This document shows positions 9,711 to 18,536 of a DNA stretch of 52,674 nucleotides, piece after piece; the first letter of the stretch is position 1; every line of letters starts with the position of its first letter. The notes under the pieces were generated by a model. It worked only from the letters and a program-made list of their open reading frames with translations, had not been told where the DNA came from and ran no database searches. A program made the translations under genes and the position numbers. The stretch covers positions 1 to 52,674 of the forward strand of contig NZ_LNYE01000010.1 in the NCBI RefSeq assembly GCF_001467695.1, read 5' to 3'. This stretch comes from Legionella gratiana. GTDB taxonomy: Bacteria; Pseudomonadota; Gammaproteobacteria; Legionellales; Legionellaceae.

Positions 9711-10694
9711 ATGCATGCACGAGAAAACGCACTGAAAGAATGGCTCATTTACACGTTAAAACATCAAGGTTTTCATTTAACTTCATTAGCAGGGGATGCC
9801 AGTTTTAGAAGATATTTTCGACTTCAATATAATGGATTAACCTATGTGGTGATGGATGCTCCTCCAGGCAAAGAAGATCTTGAACCATTTATACGCATTG
9901 CTCAAACCCTGAAGAAGGCTGGAATACCTATTCCCGAAATTATTGCTGTGAATCTTAAGCAAGGGTTTCTATTATTAAGTGATTTAGGTGATCAACTTTT
10001 ATTGAGTGATCTCCGACTTGAAACAGCCAACAAATATTATCATCAAGCTATAGAAACTTTGATTAAAATTCAATCTTGCTCCATTCATGATCCTATGTTG
10101 CCCTCTTTTGACAAGCTTCATATGCTTAAGGAAATGAATCTATGTAATGAATGGTTTTTCAAATCTTATCTTGCCTTAGATCTAAACCAAGAGGAATTAA
10201 CCTTAGTACAACAAACCATGGACTGGGTTGCCACAGAAGTAGCACAACAACCACTAACTTTTATTCATCGAGACTACCATTCACGTAATTTAATGCTCAT
10301 AAAGGAGCGATCTGAAGTTGTCTTAGGTGTTATTGACTTCCAAGATGCCATGTGTGGACCATTAACTTATGACTTAGTTTCATTACTCAAAGATTGTTAT
10401 ATTGCTTGGCCACGTACACAAATCCTAGAATGGGTAAATTTCTTTTATACAAAGCAGAGCATAGCAGCCAATCATTACTCGTTACCTGAATTTATTCGCG
10501 CTTTTGACCTTTGCGGATTGCAAAGACACTTAAAAGTTTTAGGCATCTTTTGTCGTTTGTATTTACGCGATAATAAACCAGGATACATAAAAGATTTACC
10601 GTTGACTTTAAAATATGTTCTTGAATGTACTGAAATTTATGAAGAATTACATCCGTTTTTTCACTTTCTGCAAATGAGAGTTTATTTACCATGA
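9711..10694 (+). CDS. amgK: Anomeric MurNAc/GlcNAc kinase AmgK
   Basis: Phosphorylates MurNAc (and GlcNAc) at C1 in the peptidoglycan recycling route that by-passes UDP-GlcNAc synthesis. The 327-residue product belongs to the aminoglycoside-phosphotransferase fold. Visible are GDASFRRYFRLQ at the N-terminus, the catalytic loop FIHRDYHSRNL (Asp and Asn) and the metal-binding VIDFQDAMCGP. I chose ATG 9711 with GAGGGG 10 nt upstream over the TTG at 9693. It overlaps murU by ATGA, so the two are co-translated, and lies divergent from lptD. Assignment to AmgK rather than a generic APH rests on the murU neighbour. Confidence 0.92.
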   Translation: MHARENALKEWLIYTLKHQGFHLTSLAGDASFRRYFRLQYNGLTYVVMDAPPGKEDLEPFIRIAQTLKKAGIPIPEIIAVNLKQGFLLLSDLGDQLLLSDLRLETANKYYHQAIETLIKIQSCSIHDPMLPSFDKLHMLKEMNLCNEWFFKSYLALDLNQEELTLVQQTMDWVATEVAQQPLTFIHRDYHSRNLMLIKERSEVVLGVIDFQDAMCGPLTYDLVSLLKDCYIAWPRTQILEWVNFFYTKQSIAANHYSLPEFIRAFDLCGLQRHLKVLGIFCRLYLRDNKPGYIKDLPLTLKYVLECTEIYEELHPFFHFLQMRVYLP

Positions 10695-11350
10695 AAACTG
10701 CAATGATACTTGCTGCCGGTCGAGGCGAACGATTAAAACCAATTACTGAGGTAATACCCAAAGCACTTTGCATCATTAAAGGCAAACCTTTAATTGAACA
10801 TCATGTAATTAATTTGGCAAAAGCTGGTTTTAAACAAATTGTGATCAATCATGCCTACCTTGGCGGACAAATTCGCCAATATTTAGGTAATGGAACGCGT
10901 TGGGATATTAAAATTTGTTACTCACCAGAACCTCCCGGAGGACTTGAAACTGGTGGTGGAATTGTCAATGCATTACCGTTGTTAGGCAATAAACCTTTTA
11001 TTACAGTAAATGCAGATATCTATACTGATTTTGATTTTTCTTTATTAAAATCATCAGATGTGGATTCCATTCACACCGTTTTAGTTCCTAAAAATCCCGA
11101 TCTTAATCATCATGGAGATTTTGGCATCATCAATCAAAATCAACTAAGCAACATACCCAAGGAATATACGCTTGCAGGGATCTGCTGCTATCACCCAGAG
11201 ATATTCGCAAACTGTAAACAAGGACGTTACTCAGTAACCCCAATAATTCGACACCATGCCGAACACCATAAGGTAACTGCTCATGTTCATAAAGGTATGT
11301 GGTTTGATATAGGATCCTTATCAAGGCTGCACGCAGCGAACTCTATTTAA
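10691..11350 (+). CDS. murU: MurNAc-1-phosphate uridylyltransferase MurU
   Basis: Transfers UMP to MurNAc-1-phosphate from AmgK, giving UDP-MurNAc for peptidoglycan synthesis; in Pseudomonas this route contributes to fosfomycin tolerance. 219 residues, a single nucleotidyltransferase domain with the signature MILAAGRGERLKPITEVIPK and the metal-binding VNADIYTD. It is shorter than glucose-1-phosphate thymidylyltransferases, as expected for MurU. The start sits inside the amgK stop. Confidence 0.93.
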   Translation: MKTAMILAAGRGERLKPITEVIPKALCIIKGKPLIEHHVINLAKAGFKQIVINHAYLGGQIRQYLGNGTRWDIKICYSPEPPGGLETGGGIVNALPLLGNKPFITVNADIYTDFDFSLLKSSDVDSIHTVLVPKNPDLNHHGDFGIINQNQLSNIPKEYTLAGICCYHPEIFANCKQGRYSVTPIIRHHAEHHKVTAHVHKGMWFDIGSLSRLHAANSI

Positions 11351-11628
11351 AAAGGGTGGCAATCAATCCGTGGCATTATCCTCCTCATTTTGATTTTCAA
11401 AAAGCAAGGGACAAATGTTCAGTAATCATTCACGGAATGTGTCATTTTCTAATGAGTCGGATAAAAAATAGTCGTCATTGCGAGCAAAGACGAAATATAC
11501 ACACCCGATGAACGATTAAATCTTCATGCAGTAAACGTTCACACCATACATCGAATGACTTTTTTTGTTCATATTGAATAAATATGAATCATTTCATCAA
11601 GATGCAATCCACCAATTGAGTAGATACT
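11351..11628. other. Intergenic region with a partial dispersed repeat
   Basis: No gene seen. A short palindromic motif, CGTC-attgcgagcaaa-GACG near 11473-11492, resembles the start of a widespread bacterial dispersed repeat. A run of seven T follows ATGAC near 11560, but no strong GC stem precedes it. It separates the convergent murU and the unknown gene at 11629. Confidence 0.4.
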
Positions 11629-12480
11629 TCATCCAACATGTCCCGGACTTTCTTGCTGAACCTTGGGTTCTGAATCTGATTCTGGCTCTGATTTTGTCCC
11701 AATATTTTCTTCCATAACTTCATCAAGTTTCCTAGTTTCTATAAGTTCTTTAATAGCTTTTTGTGTCTTGGCTCGTATGCGTTCTTCTTCCAGGCGCTGC
11801 TCACCAGGATATTCACGTTGACGAGTTACAAGCGTAGTAGATACATTGCTTTCTTGGAGGAAGTCTCGAAAATCTTTTGCTGAGTCAGCCAGCAATTGTT
11901 CCATTATCTCCACAGGAAGTTTCCGAATGTGACTGCCCTCTTTATCAGAATTAAAAAAATAACCATTTTCTGTAGCAATTTGGTATTTCTTAGCTAACCA
12001 TGCATTAAATAATTGATCTAAGGATTCTACCGTACCTTCGTCTAATGGCTCATCTGTTCCTGGAACTGCATAGCCACGGACAAAATGCCCCTCTTCACTA
12101 ATAGCAAAATCAAACTGAATTTCTTCATAATTCTTATCTGCTAAGTTGCTTGCTGCTTTTTCAGCAATGCCTGTCTGCATATTCTTAAAGCTTGAAGTCT
12201 CAGGAAGATCACCCAGCCAAATCTGCTCTCTTTGAGAAAACTTATATTCAACAAATTGTACAAACTCATCTATTGCTTTTTCTATTTCTTTGGCAGCCGC
12301 CATTGCTTCAGGTGATTTTTTATAGTATCTCGAATTTTCTATAATTTCATGAACTCGTTGTCTTAAATAGCGAGCTAGTTCTGGTGACTTTTCTGCATTT
12401 TGCATCGCTTTTAATAATTCAGGCTTGGGAGGTAATGTGACATCTTTAGTGATGCTGATCGAAGGGGCGTTTGCGGACAT
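11629..12480 (-). CDS. Unknown charged soluble protein, possible effector
   Basis: 283 residues with no recognised domain. It is predicted mainly helical and highly charged, without signal peptide or membrane segment. Near residues 35-75 is a basic-acidic helix region (RQRVHEIIENSRYYKK). The tail (about 225-283) is a charged helix (EQRLEEERIRAKTQK) followed by a disordered acidic end rich in E, S and P (KSEPESDSEPKVQQ). Acidic, hydrophilic tails are common in Dot/Icm substrates, but no PmrA box was found upstream. GAGAGAG precedes the ATG. Function unknown. Confidence 0.65.
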   Translation of the reverse strand: MSANAPSISITKDVTLPPKPELLKAMQNAEKSPELARYLRQRVHEIIENSRYYKKSPEAMAAAKEIEKAIDEFVQFVEYKFSQREQIWLGDLPETSSFKNMQTGIAEKAASNLADKNYEEIQFDFAISEEGHFVRGYAVPGTDEPLDEGTVESLDQLFNAWLAKKYQIATENGYFFNSDKEGSHIRKLPVEIMEQLLADSAKDFRDFLQESNVSTTLVTRQREYPGEQRLEEERIRAKTQKAIKELIETRKLDEVMEENIGTKSEPESDSEPKVQQESPGHVG

Positions 12481-12583
12481 AAATTATCTCTCTCGCAGAT
12501 TCTATTATCGTATTGACCTAATTATAGCAAAATCATTTTAGTTACAGAATTTCTAGTTCTATCTAGCTGTTAAAAATTTGTAA

Positions 12584-12613
12584 AATATAAATTAACTCAC
12601 GTTAATTTATATT
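12584..12613. repeat. Perfect 13-bp inverted repeat
   Basis: AATATAAATTAAC (12584-12596), a four-base loop TCAC, then the exact complement (12601-12613). It is AT-rich, so a weak terminator at best. The aactcacgtta core recurs in the inverted-repeat family at 25503-25563. It sits about 100 bp upstream of the gene at 11629. Confidence 0.6.
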
Positions 12614-12747
12614 AGAAGTTATTGTGAGTATTGACAATTAATCCTAAATTGACCATCTCTCCAGCTTTATGCGCGGCTCCCATAGATATTAAGTCATACG
12701 ATGTTGGGTTGCCGTACATAAAACCGTGAGAATCCTCGTATAAAGCA

Positions 12748-15186
12748 TCATATAAATGGGGATTTAATCTCATCAATTACGGACTTAAACGAATGGTTTT
12801 TCATTGAATCAAAAGTAAATTCATCCACTAGAATTGCATCCCAACGAGCCGATTCCACTGTAAGTAAATCATCCATTTCCTGTTGATTTAATTCGTTTTT
12901 TTCAACTTTTTCTTGTAGTTTCTCTCTTAATTTACCAAACTTGACTCGTTTCAAATCGCCCATTTTTTGAGTGATTTGATCAGCTTTGATAATTAATTGC
13001 AAAGCATGCTCCATCCGATCAACGGGTTGTTGTGGATCACCACTTAAATAAATCCATTTTTTCAATCGATCACGATAGACATTATTCTGGGCTGCCAATT
13101 TTACTAATCGATAATCCAGTTTATCACTTGGATAACGCATTGTCTGGCCCATAGGAAACGCTAAGAAACGCACTATAAATCCTAACACTTTGGACGGAAA
13201 ATTATTACATAAATTAATCATCGATTTTTGTGCATGATAAAAGCAGTACGATACCGCCCATTGAGCATATAATTGGTCATCGGGATGATCCCCATTTAAT
13301 TGCACATTACGCAAAACAGCCATTGCCATATAAAGATAAGACATTCCATCCGCTAGACGAGCAGACAAACGCTCTTTACGCTTTAAATCACCGCCTAATT
13401 TAATCAAAGACAAATCTGCAAGCCATGCATAAGCATGACTTAAACGCGCTAAACGCTGATACTCGCGTTTCATTTTTTGTTTCGGTGCACTAATAAATAC
13501 CCCTGCTGTCCAGGCGGAACACACTGTTTTCGCAAAATTTTGCAAGAAGTATTGAATATGTTTCCAAATAACCTTTCTAAATGCTTCTTTATCCTGATTG
13601 GAAATAGCATAAAACTCGTCACGAATATAGGGATGACAAGCCATTGATCCTTGTCCAAAGATCAATAAATTCCGAGACATTATATTTGCCCCTTCCACAG
13701 TAATAGAAATAGGAACCCCATGATAAAAATTAGTTAAATAGTTGCGAGGTCCCACTACCACGGCACGCCCCGCATGTACATCCATCGCTGAATTCACAAC
13801 TATTCGTGCTAGTTCAGTATTAAAATACTTGGTGATTGCTGACGCAACAGAGGGCTTTTTATGCTCATTTACCGCAGCTACTGTGAGTAATCGAGTGGAA
13901 TTAATCAAATAATTTAATCCAGCAATCTCTGCAAGCTTCTCGACCACTCCTTCAAACTGAGCGAGTTCCACATTAAATTGGCAACGAATGCGTGCAAAAG
14001 CACTCGTTGTCAAATAACAAACAGAAGAAGAAGCGGCACCCAGAGCAGGTAAAGAAATAGAACGACCAATTGATAAGCACTCAACCAACATTTGCCACCC
14101 ACTACCTATTCTTTTTTGTCCACCAATTACAGTAGATATAGGTACAAAAATATCTTTCCCACGAATGGTACCATTCATAAATGGTTGATCTGCGGGTAAA
14201 TGACGATTTCCAATTTCTAGATTAGGAGTATCACGAGAAATGAGTAGACAAGTAATTCCTTCCGCTCCTTCACCTTGTAATAAACCATTAGGATCTTTGA
14301 CATTAACTGCTAATCCAATCAACGTAGCAATTGGAGCTAAAGTAATCCAGCGCTTGTCTAAAGTAATGTTAAAACCTAACACCGTTTCGCCTTCAACAGT
14401 CTTCTGTACCACAATAGCATCGGACTGAATGGATGTTGCATCGCTCCCTGCGCCCGGTTCGGTTAAAGCAAAACAAGGGATATCAATACCTTTTGCCAAG
14501 CGTGGTAAATAATAAGTCTTTTGTTCCTCTGTTCCATAATAATTGATTAACTCTCCTGGACCTAAGGAATTAGGGACCATTACAGTCACTGCAGCTACAC
14601 CAGAACGACTGGCAATTTTCATCACTACATCAGAATGCGCACGCGCCGAAAAACCTTTGCCGCCGTATTCTTTGGGAATTACTAGTCCTAAAAAACCTTT
14701 TTCTTTGATATAAGTCCAAACTTTCTCAGGTAAATCACGGGATTGGCCGATTTCCCATTCATCTAACATGCCACATAACGTTTGAGTTTCATTATCAAGA
14801 AATGCCTGCTCTTCTGTCGAAAGAGCAGTACTTATATTGGCTAATCTATCCCAGTCAGGTTTACCTGTAAAAATATCTTGCTCTAACCAAGTATCACCAG
14901 CATTAAGCGCTTCCTCTTCCGTTTTTGACAATTTCGGAATCGATTTACCTGCAGTTTTGTAAAGATAATCCGCAATTGTTGCACGCAAAGGCTCTAAATA
15001 GACCACAAGTAATGCGGAGATAATCACTAACCAGAGTAGAAAACCAACAATCCAAGGCAAACCTATAGCGAATGTTGCTATGATTAAATAGAAAACACTT
15101 CCTAACTCCCAAACTAATGGGTTCATTGCTCTATAGAGCACTACTAAAGTAAATATCAGGTACAGTAAAAAAAACAAAATGGCCAT
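12748..15186 (-). CDS. fadE: Membrane-associated acyl-CoA dehydrogenase FadE
   Basis: First step of fatty-acid beta-oxidation, forming the trans-2-enoyl-CoA with FAD. Start at 15186 (MAILFFLLYLIF...) has AAGGGAAGG 10 nt upstream. The 812-residue length matches the gammaproteobacterial FadE type (about 814). Two or three N-terminal membrane segments occupy residues 1-70. The acyl-CoA dehydrogenase core covers about 110-520 (ALTEPGAGSDATSIQ, RWITLAPIA, VEGANIMSRN), followed by the FadE-specific C-terminal domain. Divergent from the gene at 15262, with a palindrome agtatatact in the shared promoter region. Confidence 0.95.
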   Translation of the reverse strand: MAILFFLLYLIFTLVVLYRAMNPLVWELGSVFYLIIATFAIGLPWIVGFLLWLVIISALLVVYLEPLRATIADYLYKTAGKSIPKLSKTEEEALNAGDTWLEQDIFTGKPDWDRLANISTALSTEEQAFLDNETQTLCGMLDEWEIGQSRDLPEKVWTYIKEKGFLGLVIPKEYGGKGFSARAHSDVVMKIASRSGVAAVTVMVPNSLGPGELINYYGTEEQKTYYLPRLAKGIDIPCFALTEPGAGSDATSIQSDAIVVQKTVEGETVLGFNITLDKRWITLAPIATLIGLAVNVKDPNGLLQGEGAEGITCLLISRDTPNLEIGNRHLPADQPFMNGTIRGKDIFVPISTVIGGQKRIGSGWQMLVECLSIGRSISLPALGAASSSVCYLTTSAFARIRCQFNVELAQFEGVVEKLAEIAGLNYLINSTRLLTVAAVNEHKKPSVASAITKYFNTELARIVVNSAMDVHAGRAVVVGPRNYLTNFYHGVPISITVEGANIMSRNLLIFGQGSMACHPYIRDEFYAISNQDKEAFRKVIWKHIQYFLQNFAKTVCSAWTAGVFISAPKQKMKREYQRLARLSHAYAWLADLSLIKLGGDLKRKERLSARLADGMSYLYMAMAVLRNVQLNGDHPDDQLYAQWAVSYCFYHAQKSMINLCNNFPSKVLGFIVRFLAFPMGQTMRYPSDKLDYRLVKLAAQNNVYRDRLKKWIYLSGDPQQPVDRMEHALQLIIKADQITQKMGDLKRVKFGKLREKLQEKVEKNELNQQEMDDLLTVESARWDAILVDEFTFDSMKNHSFKSVIDEIKSPFI

Positions 15187-15261
15187 AATATCAATACCTT
15201 CCCTTGCTTTGTACAATAAAGGTGTAGTATATACTCTTTACTTTATAAGTAGCAATTGCAC

Positions 15262-15888
15262 ATGAACCAACGTTTGATTTGGAATTTTGAATTTACCCCC
15301 AAAAAAAGCTTACCCTTAGCGACTTACGTGGATAGCAAAGATGACCACATAAAATGGGAAGCTCGTTATTTTTGGCAGGATAATAAGCCCATTATTTTAA
15401 ACACTATTGATCCCTCACTACTCGACATTACTCATTACAAACAGAAACATAAAGAAGACTATTATTATTTATTGCCAGAGCAAAACTACAATATTAAGAA
15501 GCGACGCAATCAATTACTTTATAAACCTTTACTTCAAAAAACAGACTCTGCTTTTGGTTTTGGCACCAAAATACTTCTAAGCACTCCTCAAGATTCGCTA
15601 CATCAAACTGAATTAACCGATCCTGATTTACTAAAAATAATGCACCAAGTTACCAATGAAAGCATTGAGGTTCCTGTTAAAAAGGAAGCTTTTATTTATT
15701 CCTTTTCAACCCAGCCGAAAATAAAAATGGAACTTGCACGTCTTGACATCTTTGACAAAGTCTATTTTAGCGTTTGTATTGAAGGACGATCTCTTTATTT
15801 AGTAGAAACTATTTCCAAATACTTGCTAGAAGAACAAGTTTCCTGCGAATATGTAACATTCCTGAAAAGTCTACTGAAATTATGCTAA
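15262..15888 (+). CDS. Unknown protein upstream of chrA
   Basis: 208 residues from ATG 15262 (the ORF is open from a TTG at 15256). No recognised family. No signal peptide or membrane segments; many aromatic and basic residues, with a C-terminal segment (residues about 150-205) that looks like alternating strands and helices. The stop overlaps the chrA start by seven bases, so the two form a translationally coupled pair. Function not assignable. Confidence 0.7.
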   Translation: MNQRLIWNFEFTPKKSLPLATYVDSKDDHIKWEARYFWQDNKPIILNTIDPSLLDITHYKQKHKEDYYYLLPEQNYNIKKRRNQLLYKPLLQKTDSAFGFGTKILLSTPQDSLHQTELTDPDLLKIMHQVTNESIEVPVKKEAFIYSFSTQPKIKMELARLDIFDKVYFSVCIEGRSLYLVETISKYLLEEQVSCEYVTFLKSLLKLC

Positions 15889-16415
15889 AGACCCTTTTCG
15901 CTATTATTCTAAGTTTTGGAAAAATCGGTCTCATATCCTTAGGAGGCGGTAACTCCATGTTAAAACTCATGGAATATGAAGCTGTTGAATACCGACATTG
16001 GATAGGACAAGAGGAATTTGTTGCAATGGTCGGATCGACCTTTATTTTCCCGGGACTAACTGGGGTTAAATTATCCGCACTCATAGGATATAAAGCGGCT
16101 GGAATAACTGGATTAATTTTTGCTATCCTAAGCCTTAATTTGCCTGGATTACTCATGGCTGTGGCAGGCTACCATTGGTTAACTAGCCACAATGGACCCG
16201 TGATGCGTAAAATCATGATCGGAGTACAATATGGTGCTCTGGCTTTACTGGCTGCAGCAAGTTATTCTGTTGCTCAAGGAGTAGTGGGTATGTATTTTTC
16301 TATTCCAATTGCTTTGTGCTGCATCCTATTTTTTATTGCGCTAACTTTTTGGAATTTATCACCTTTTTATGGTTTTATATTATTTATTGGGGTTTGTTTT
16401 TTTCTAGTGCGTTGA
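15882..16415 (+). CDS. chrA: Half-size chromate transporter (CHR family)
   Basis: 177 residues with about five or six hydrophobic segments and the CHR-domain hallmarks FGKIGLISLGGGNSML near the N-terminus and FPGLTGVKLSALIGYKAAG around residue 57. CHR proteins are either double-domain or encoded as paired short genes. Here a single short gene stands alone after a non-homologous gene, so it must act as a homodimer or with a partner elsewhere. Chromate efflux is the family label; the physiological anion is unproven. Confidence 0.85.
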   Translation: MLKTLFAIILSFGKIGLISLGGGNSMLKLMEYEAVEYRHWIGQEEFVAMVGSTFIFPGLTGVKLSALIGYKAAGITGLIFAILSLNLPGLLMAVAGYHWLTSHNGPVMRKIMIGVQYGALALLAAASYSVAQGVVGMYFSIPIALCCILFFIALTFWNLSPFYGFILFIGVCFFLVR

Positions 16416-16416
16416 A

Positions 16417-16434
16417 TAGGGTCTGTTAACAATT
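16417..16434 (+). repeat. Solo end of the MITE-like family
   Basis: TAGGGTCTGTTAACAATT matches the 6843-6986 element's end (TAG-N-GTCTGTTGACAATT) with one change. Only one end is present, two bases past the chrA stop and 11 bases before the ppk ATG. It looks like the relic of an excised or deleted copy. Confidence 0.6.
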
Positions 16435-16444
16435 TTAAAAATCA

Positions 16445-18529
16445 ATGGAGTTACTTTTGGAAACTAAGTTGGATAATCCGGAGTATTATATTAATAGAGA
16501 GTTTTCTATTATTGCATTTAATCAGAGAGTCCTTATGTTAGCCAATGATGAACGCGTTCCTTTGTTAGAAAGGATGCGCTTTCTCAGTATATGCAGTAGT
16601 AATCTCGATGAATTTTTTGAAATCCGTGTTGCAGGTCTTAAAGAAAAAATCGCAATGTCTTCAGGTAAATTAACTATTGATGGTTTGCGTCCAGATGAAG
16701 CATTCAGTCAAATTAGTCAAAAAACACATAAACTTATCGAGCAACTCTACTCTATATTTAACAAGCAACTTCTTCCTGCATTGAACAAAGAAAGGATCCA
16801 CTTTCTGGAAACAGAGCAATGGACTGATGACATCCATCTGTGGGCAAAACATTATTTTAAACATGAAATTCAACCTATAATTAGCCCTATTGCTTTGGAC
16901 TTAGCGCATCCTCTGCCACAATTGATTAATAAAAGTTTAAACTTTATTATTTCTCTAAGTGGAAAAGACGCTTTTGATCGTAAAATTAACTATGCGGTAG
17001 TGCATGCTCCTCGATCAATTCCAAGAGTCATTCATTTACCTTCTGAGTTATGCGGTGATGCTCATTATTTTGTATACCTTTCTTCTATTATTACAACTCA
17101 TGTAGAGAGTTTATTCCCTGGAATGGAAATTAGTGGTTGTTACTCTTTTCGTCTTACTCGCAATAGTGACTTATTCTTGCGTGAAGAAGAAATTGATGAT
17201 TTAGCTAAAGCGGTACAACGTGAAATTTTTTCACGCCACTATGGTCATGTAGTTCGACTTGAAATTGAAAAAAATTGCCCTGAAAAAATAGTGGATTTTT
17301 TACTGCAAAAATACCATCTTCGTCATGAAGACACTTATTATTGTGATGGTCCAGTAAATATCCAGCGTCAATTAACAGCGATTAACAGTATTAATAGACC
17401 TGATCTGAATTATCCTCGTTTTACGGCGCAATATCCTGTATTTTCCAAAGCTGAACGTAATTTATTTAACGTGCTCGATGAACAAGATATTTTATTACAT
17501 CACCCTTACCAAAGCTTTGATGTAGTGATTGACTTTGTGAGACAAGCAGCAAATGATCCTAATGTTTTAGCAATTAGCCAAACTCTATATCGAACTCGAT
17601 CGGAATCAGTTATGGTTGATGCTTTGGTGGATGCAGCACACTCGGGTAAAGAAGTGACTGCAGTCATTGAATTGCGGGCTCGTTTTGATGAAGAATCTAA
17701 TCTGAAATTAGCCAATCGTTTACATGCTGCAGGAATTTTGGTGCTTTATGGTGTGGTAGGATTTAAAACGCATGCGAAAATGACCTTAGTTGTTAGGCGA
17801 GCCCATGGAAAATTGAAGCGTTATGTTCATTTAAGTACTGGAAATTATCATGAATATACTGCAAAACGTTATACTGATTTTGGATTATTAACCTGTGAAC
17901 CTACAATTGCAGCAGATACTCAAATTATTTTTCAACAACTAACTGGCTTAGGAAAAGTAGTTAAACTCAAATCATTAAGCCATTCACCGTTCACGTTACA
18001 AAAAACGTTATTGCAATACATAGAACAATGCACCGCCGCTGCCTTAAAAAAAGGAGATAGCGAAATTCTCCTTAAAGTGAATGGATTAGCCGATAAAACA
18101 ATCATTCAAGCTTTATATAGAGCATCACAGGCTGGAGTCAAAATAAACTTGCTTGTACGTGGAGTCTGCTGTTTAAAACCAGGCTTGCCTGGCGTTTCAG
18201 AAAATATACGCGTGCTTTCCTATATAGGTCGATTCCTAGAACATCATCGAATATTTTATTTTCGAATTAATGAAGAAGAGTTTTATTTTTGTTCCAGTGC
18301 TGATCTCATGGAACGTAATTTATACCATCGTATTGAAATTATGTTCCCCATTCTTGATGAAAATTGCAAAAAACGAATTAAACAGGAAATTATAAAAAAC
18401 TACCTCAAAGATAATAGTAATACCTGGGAAATGCAAAGTGATGGGAGTTATAAACCAATCACTCAAGGTAATAACTGTGCCCAGGAAAAGCTCATTACAC
18501 TTTATCAAGATGAGGAAACTTCAATGTGA
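16445..18529 (+). CDS. ppk: Polyphosphate kinase 1
   Basis: Reversibly polymerises the gamma-phosphate of ATP into polyphosphate. 694 residues, normal for PPK1. In order: helical N-terminal domain (YINREFSIIAFNQRVL...SSNLDEFFEIRVAG), head domain, and two phospholipase-D-like catalytic domains. VGFKTHAKM carries the autophosphorylated histidine and LEHHRIFYF the second conserved histidine. The first ATG has no clear ribosome site because a repeat end lies just upstream. A TTG at 16457 has TGGAG 6 nt before it and could be the real start. Confidence 0.96.
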   Translation: MELLLETKLDNPEYYINREFSIIAFNQRVLMLANDERVPLLERMRFLSICSSNLDEFFEIRVAGLKEKIAMSSGKLTIDGLRPDEAFSQISQKTHKLIEQLYSIFNKQLLPALNKERIHFLETEQWTDDIHLWAKHYFKHEIQPIISPIALDLAHPLPQLINKSLNFIISLSGKDAFDRKINYAVVHAPRSIPRVIHLPSELCGDAHYFVYLSSIITTHVESLFPGMEISGCYSFRLTRNSDLFLREEEIDDLAKAVQREIFSRHYGHVVRLEIEKNCPEKIVDFLLQKYHLRHEDTYYCDGPVNIQRQLTAINSINRPDLNYPRFTAQYPVFSKAERNLFNVLDEQDILLHHPYQSFDVVIDFVRQAANDPNVLAISQTLYRTRSESVMVDALVDAAHSGKEVTAVIELRARFDEESNLKLANRLHAAGILVLYGVVGFKTHAKMTLVVRRAHGKLKRYVHLSTGNYHEYTAKRYTDFGLLTCEPTIAADTQIIFQQLTGLGKVVKLKSLSHSPFTLQKTLLQYIEQCTAAALKKGDSEILLKVNGLADKTIIQALYRASQAGVKINLLVRGVCCLKPGLPGVSENIRVLSYIGRFLEHHRIFYFRINEEEFYFCSSADLMERNLYHRIEIMFPILDENCKKRIKQEIIKNYLKDNSNTWEMQSDGSYKPITQGNNCAQEKLITLYQDEETSM

Positions 18530-18536
18530 CCGTTCT

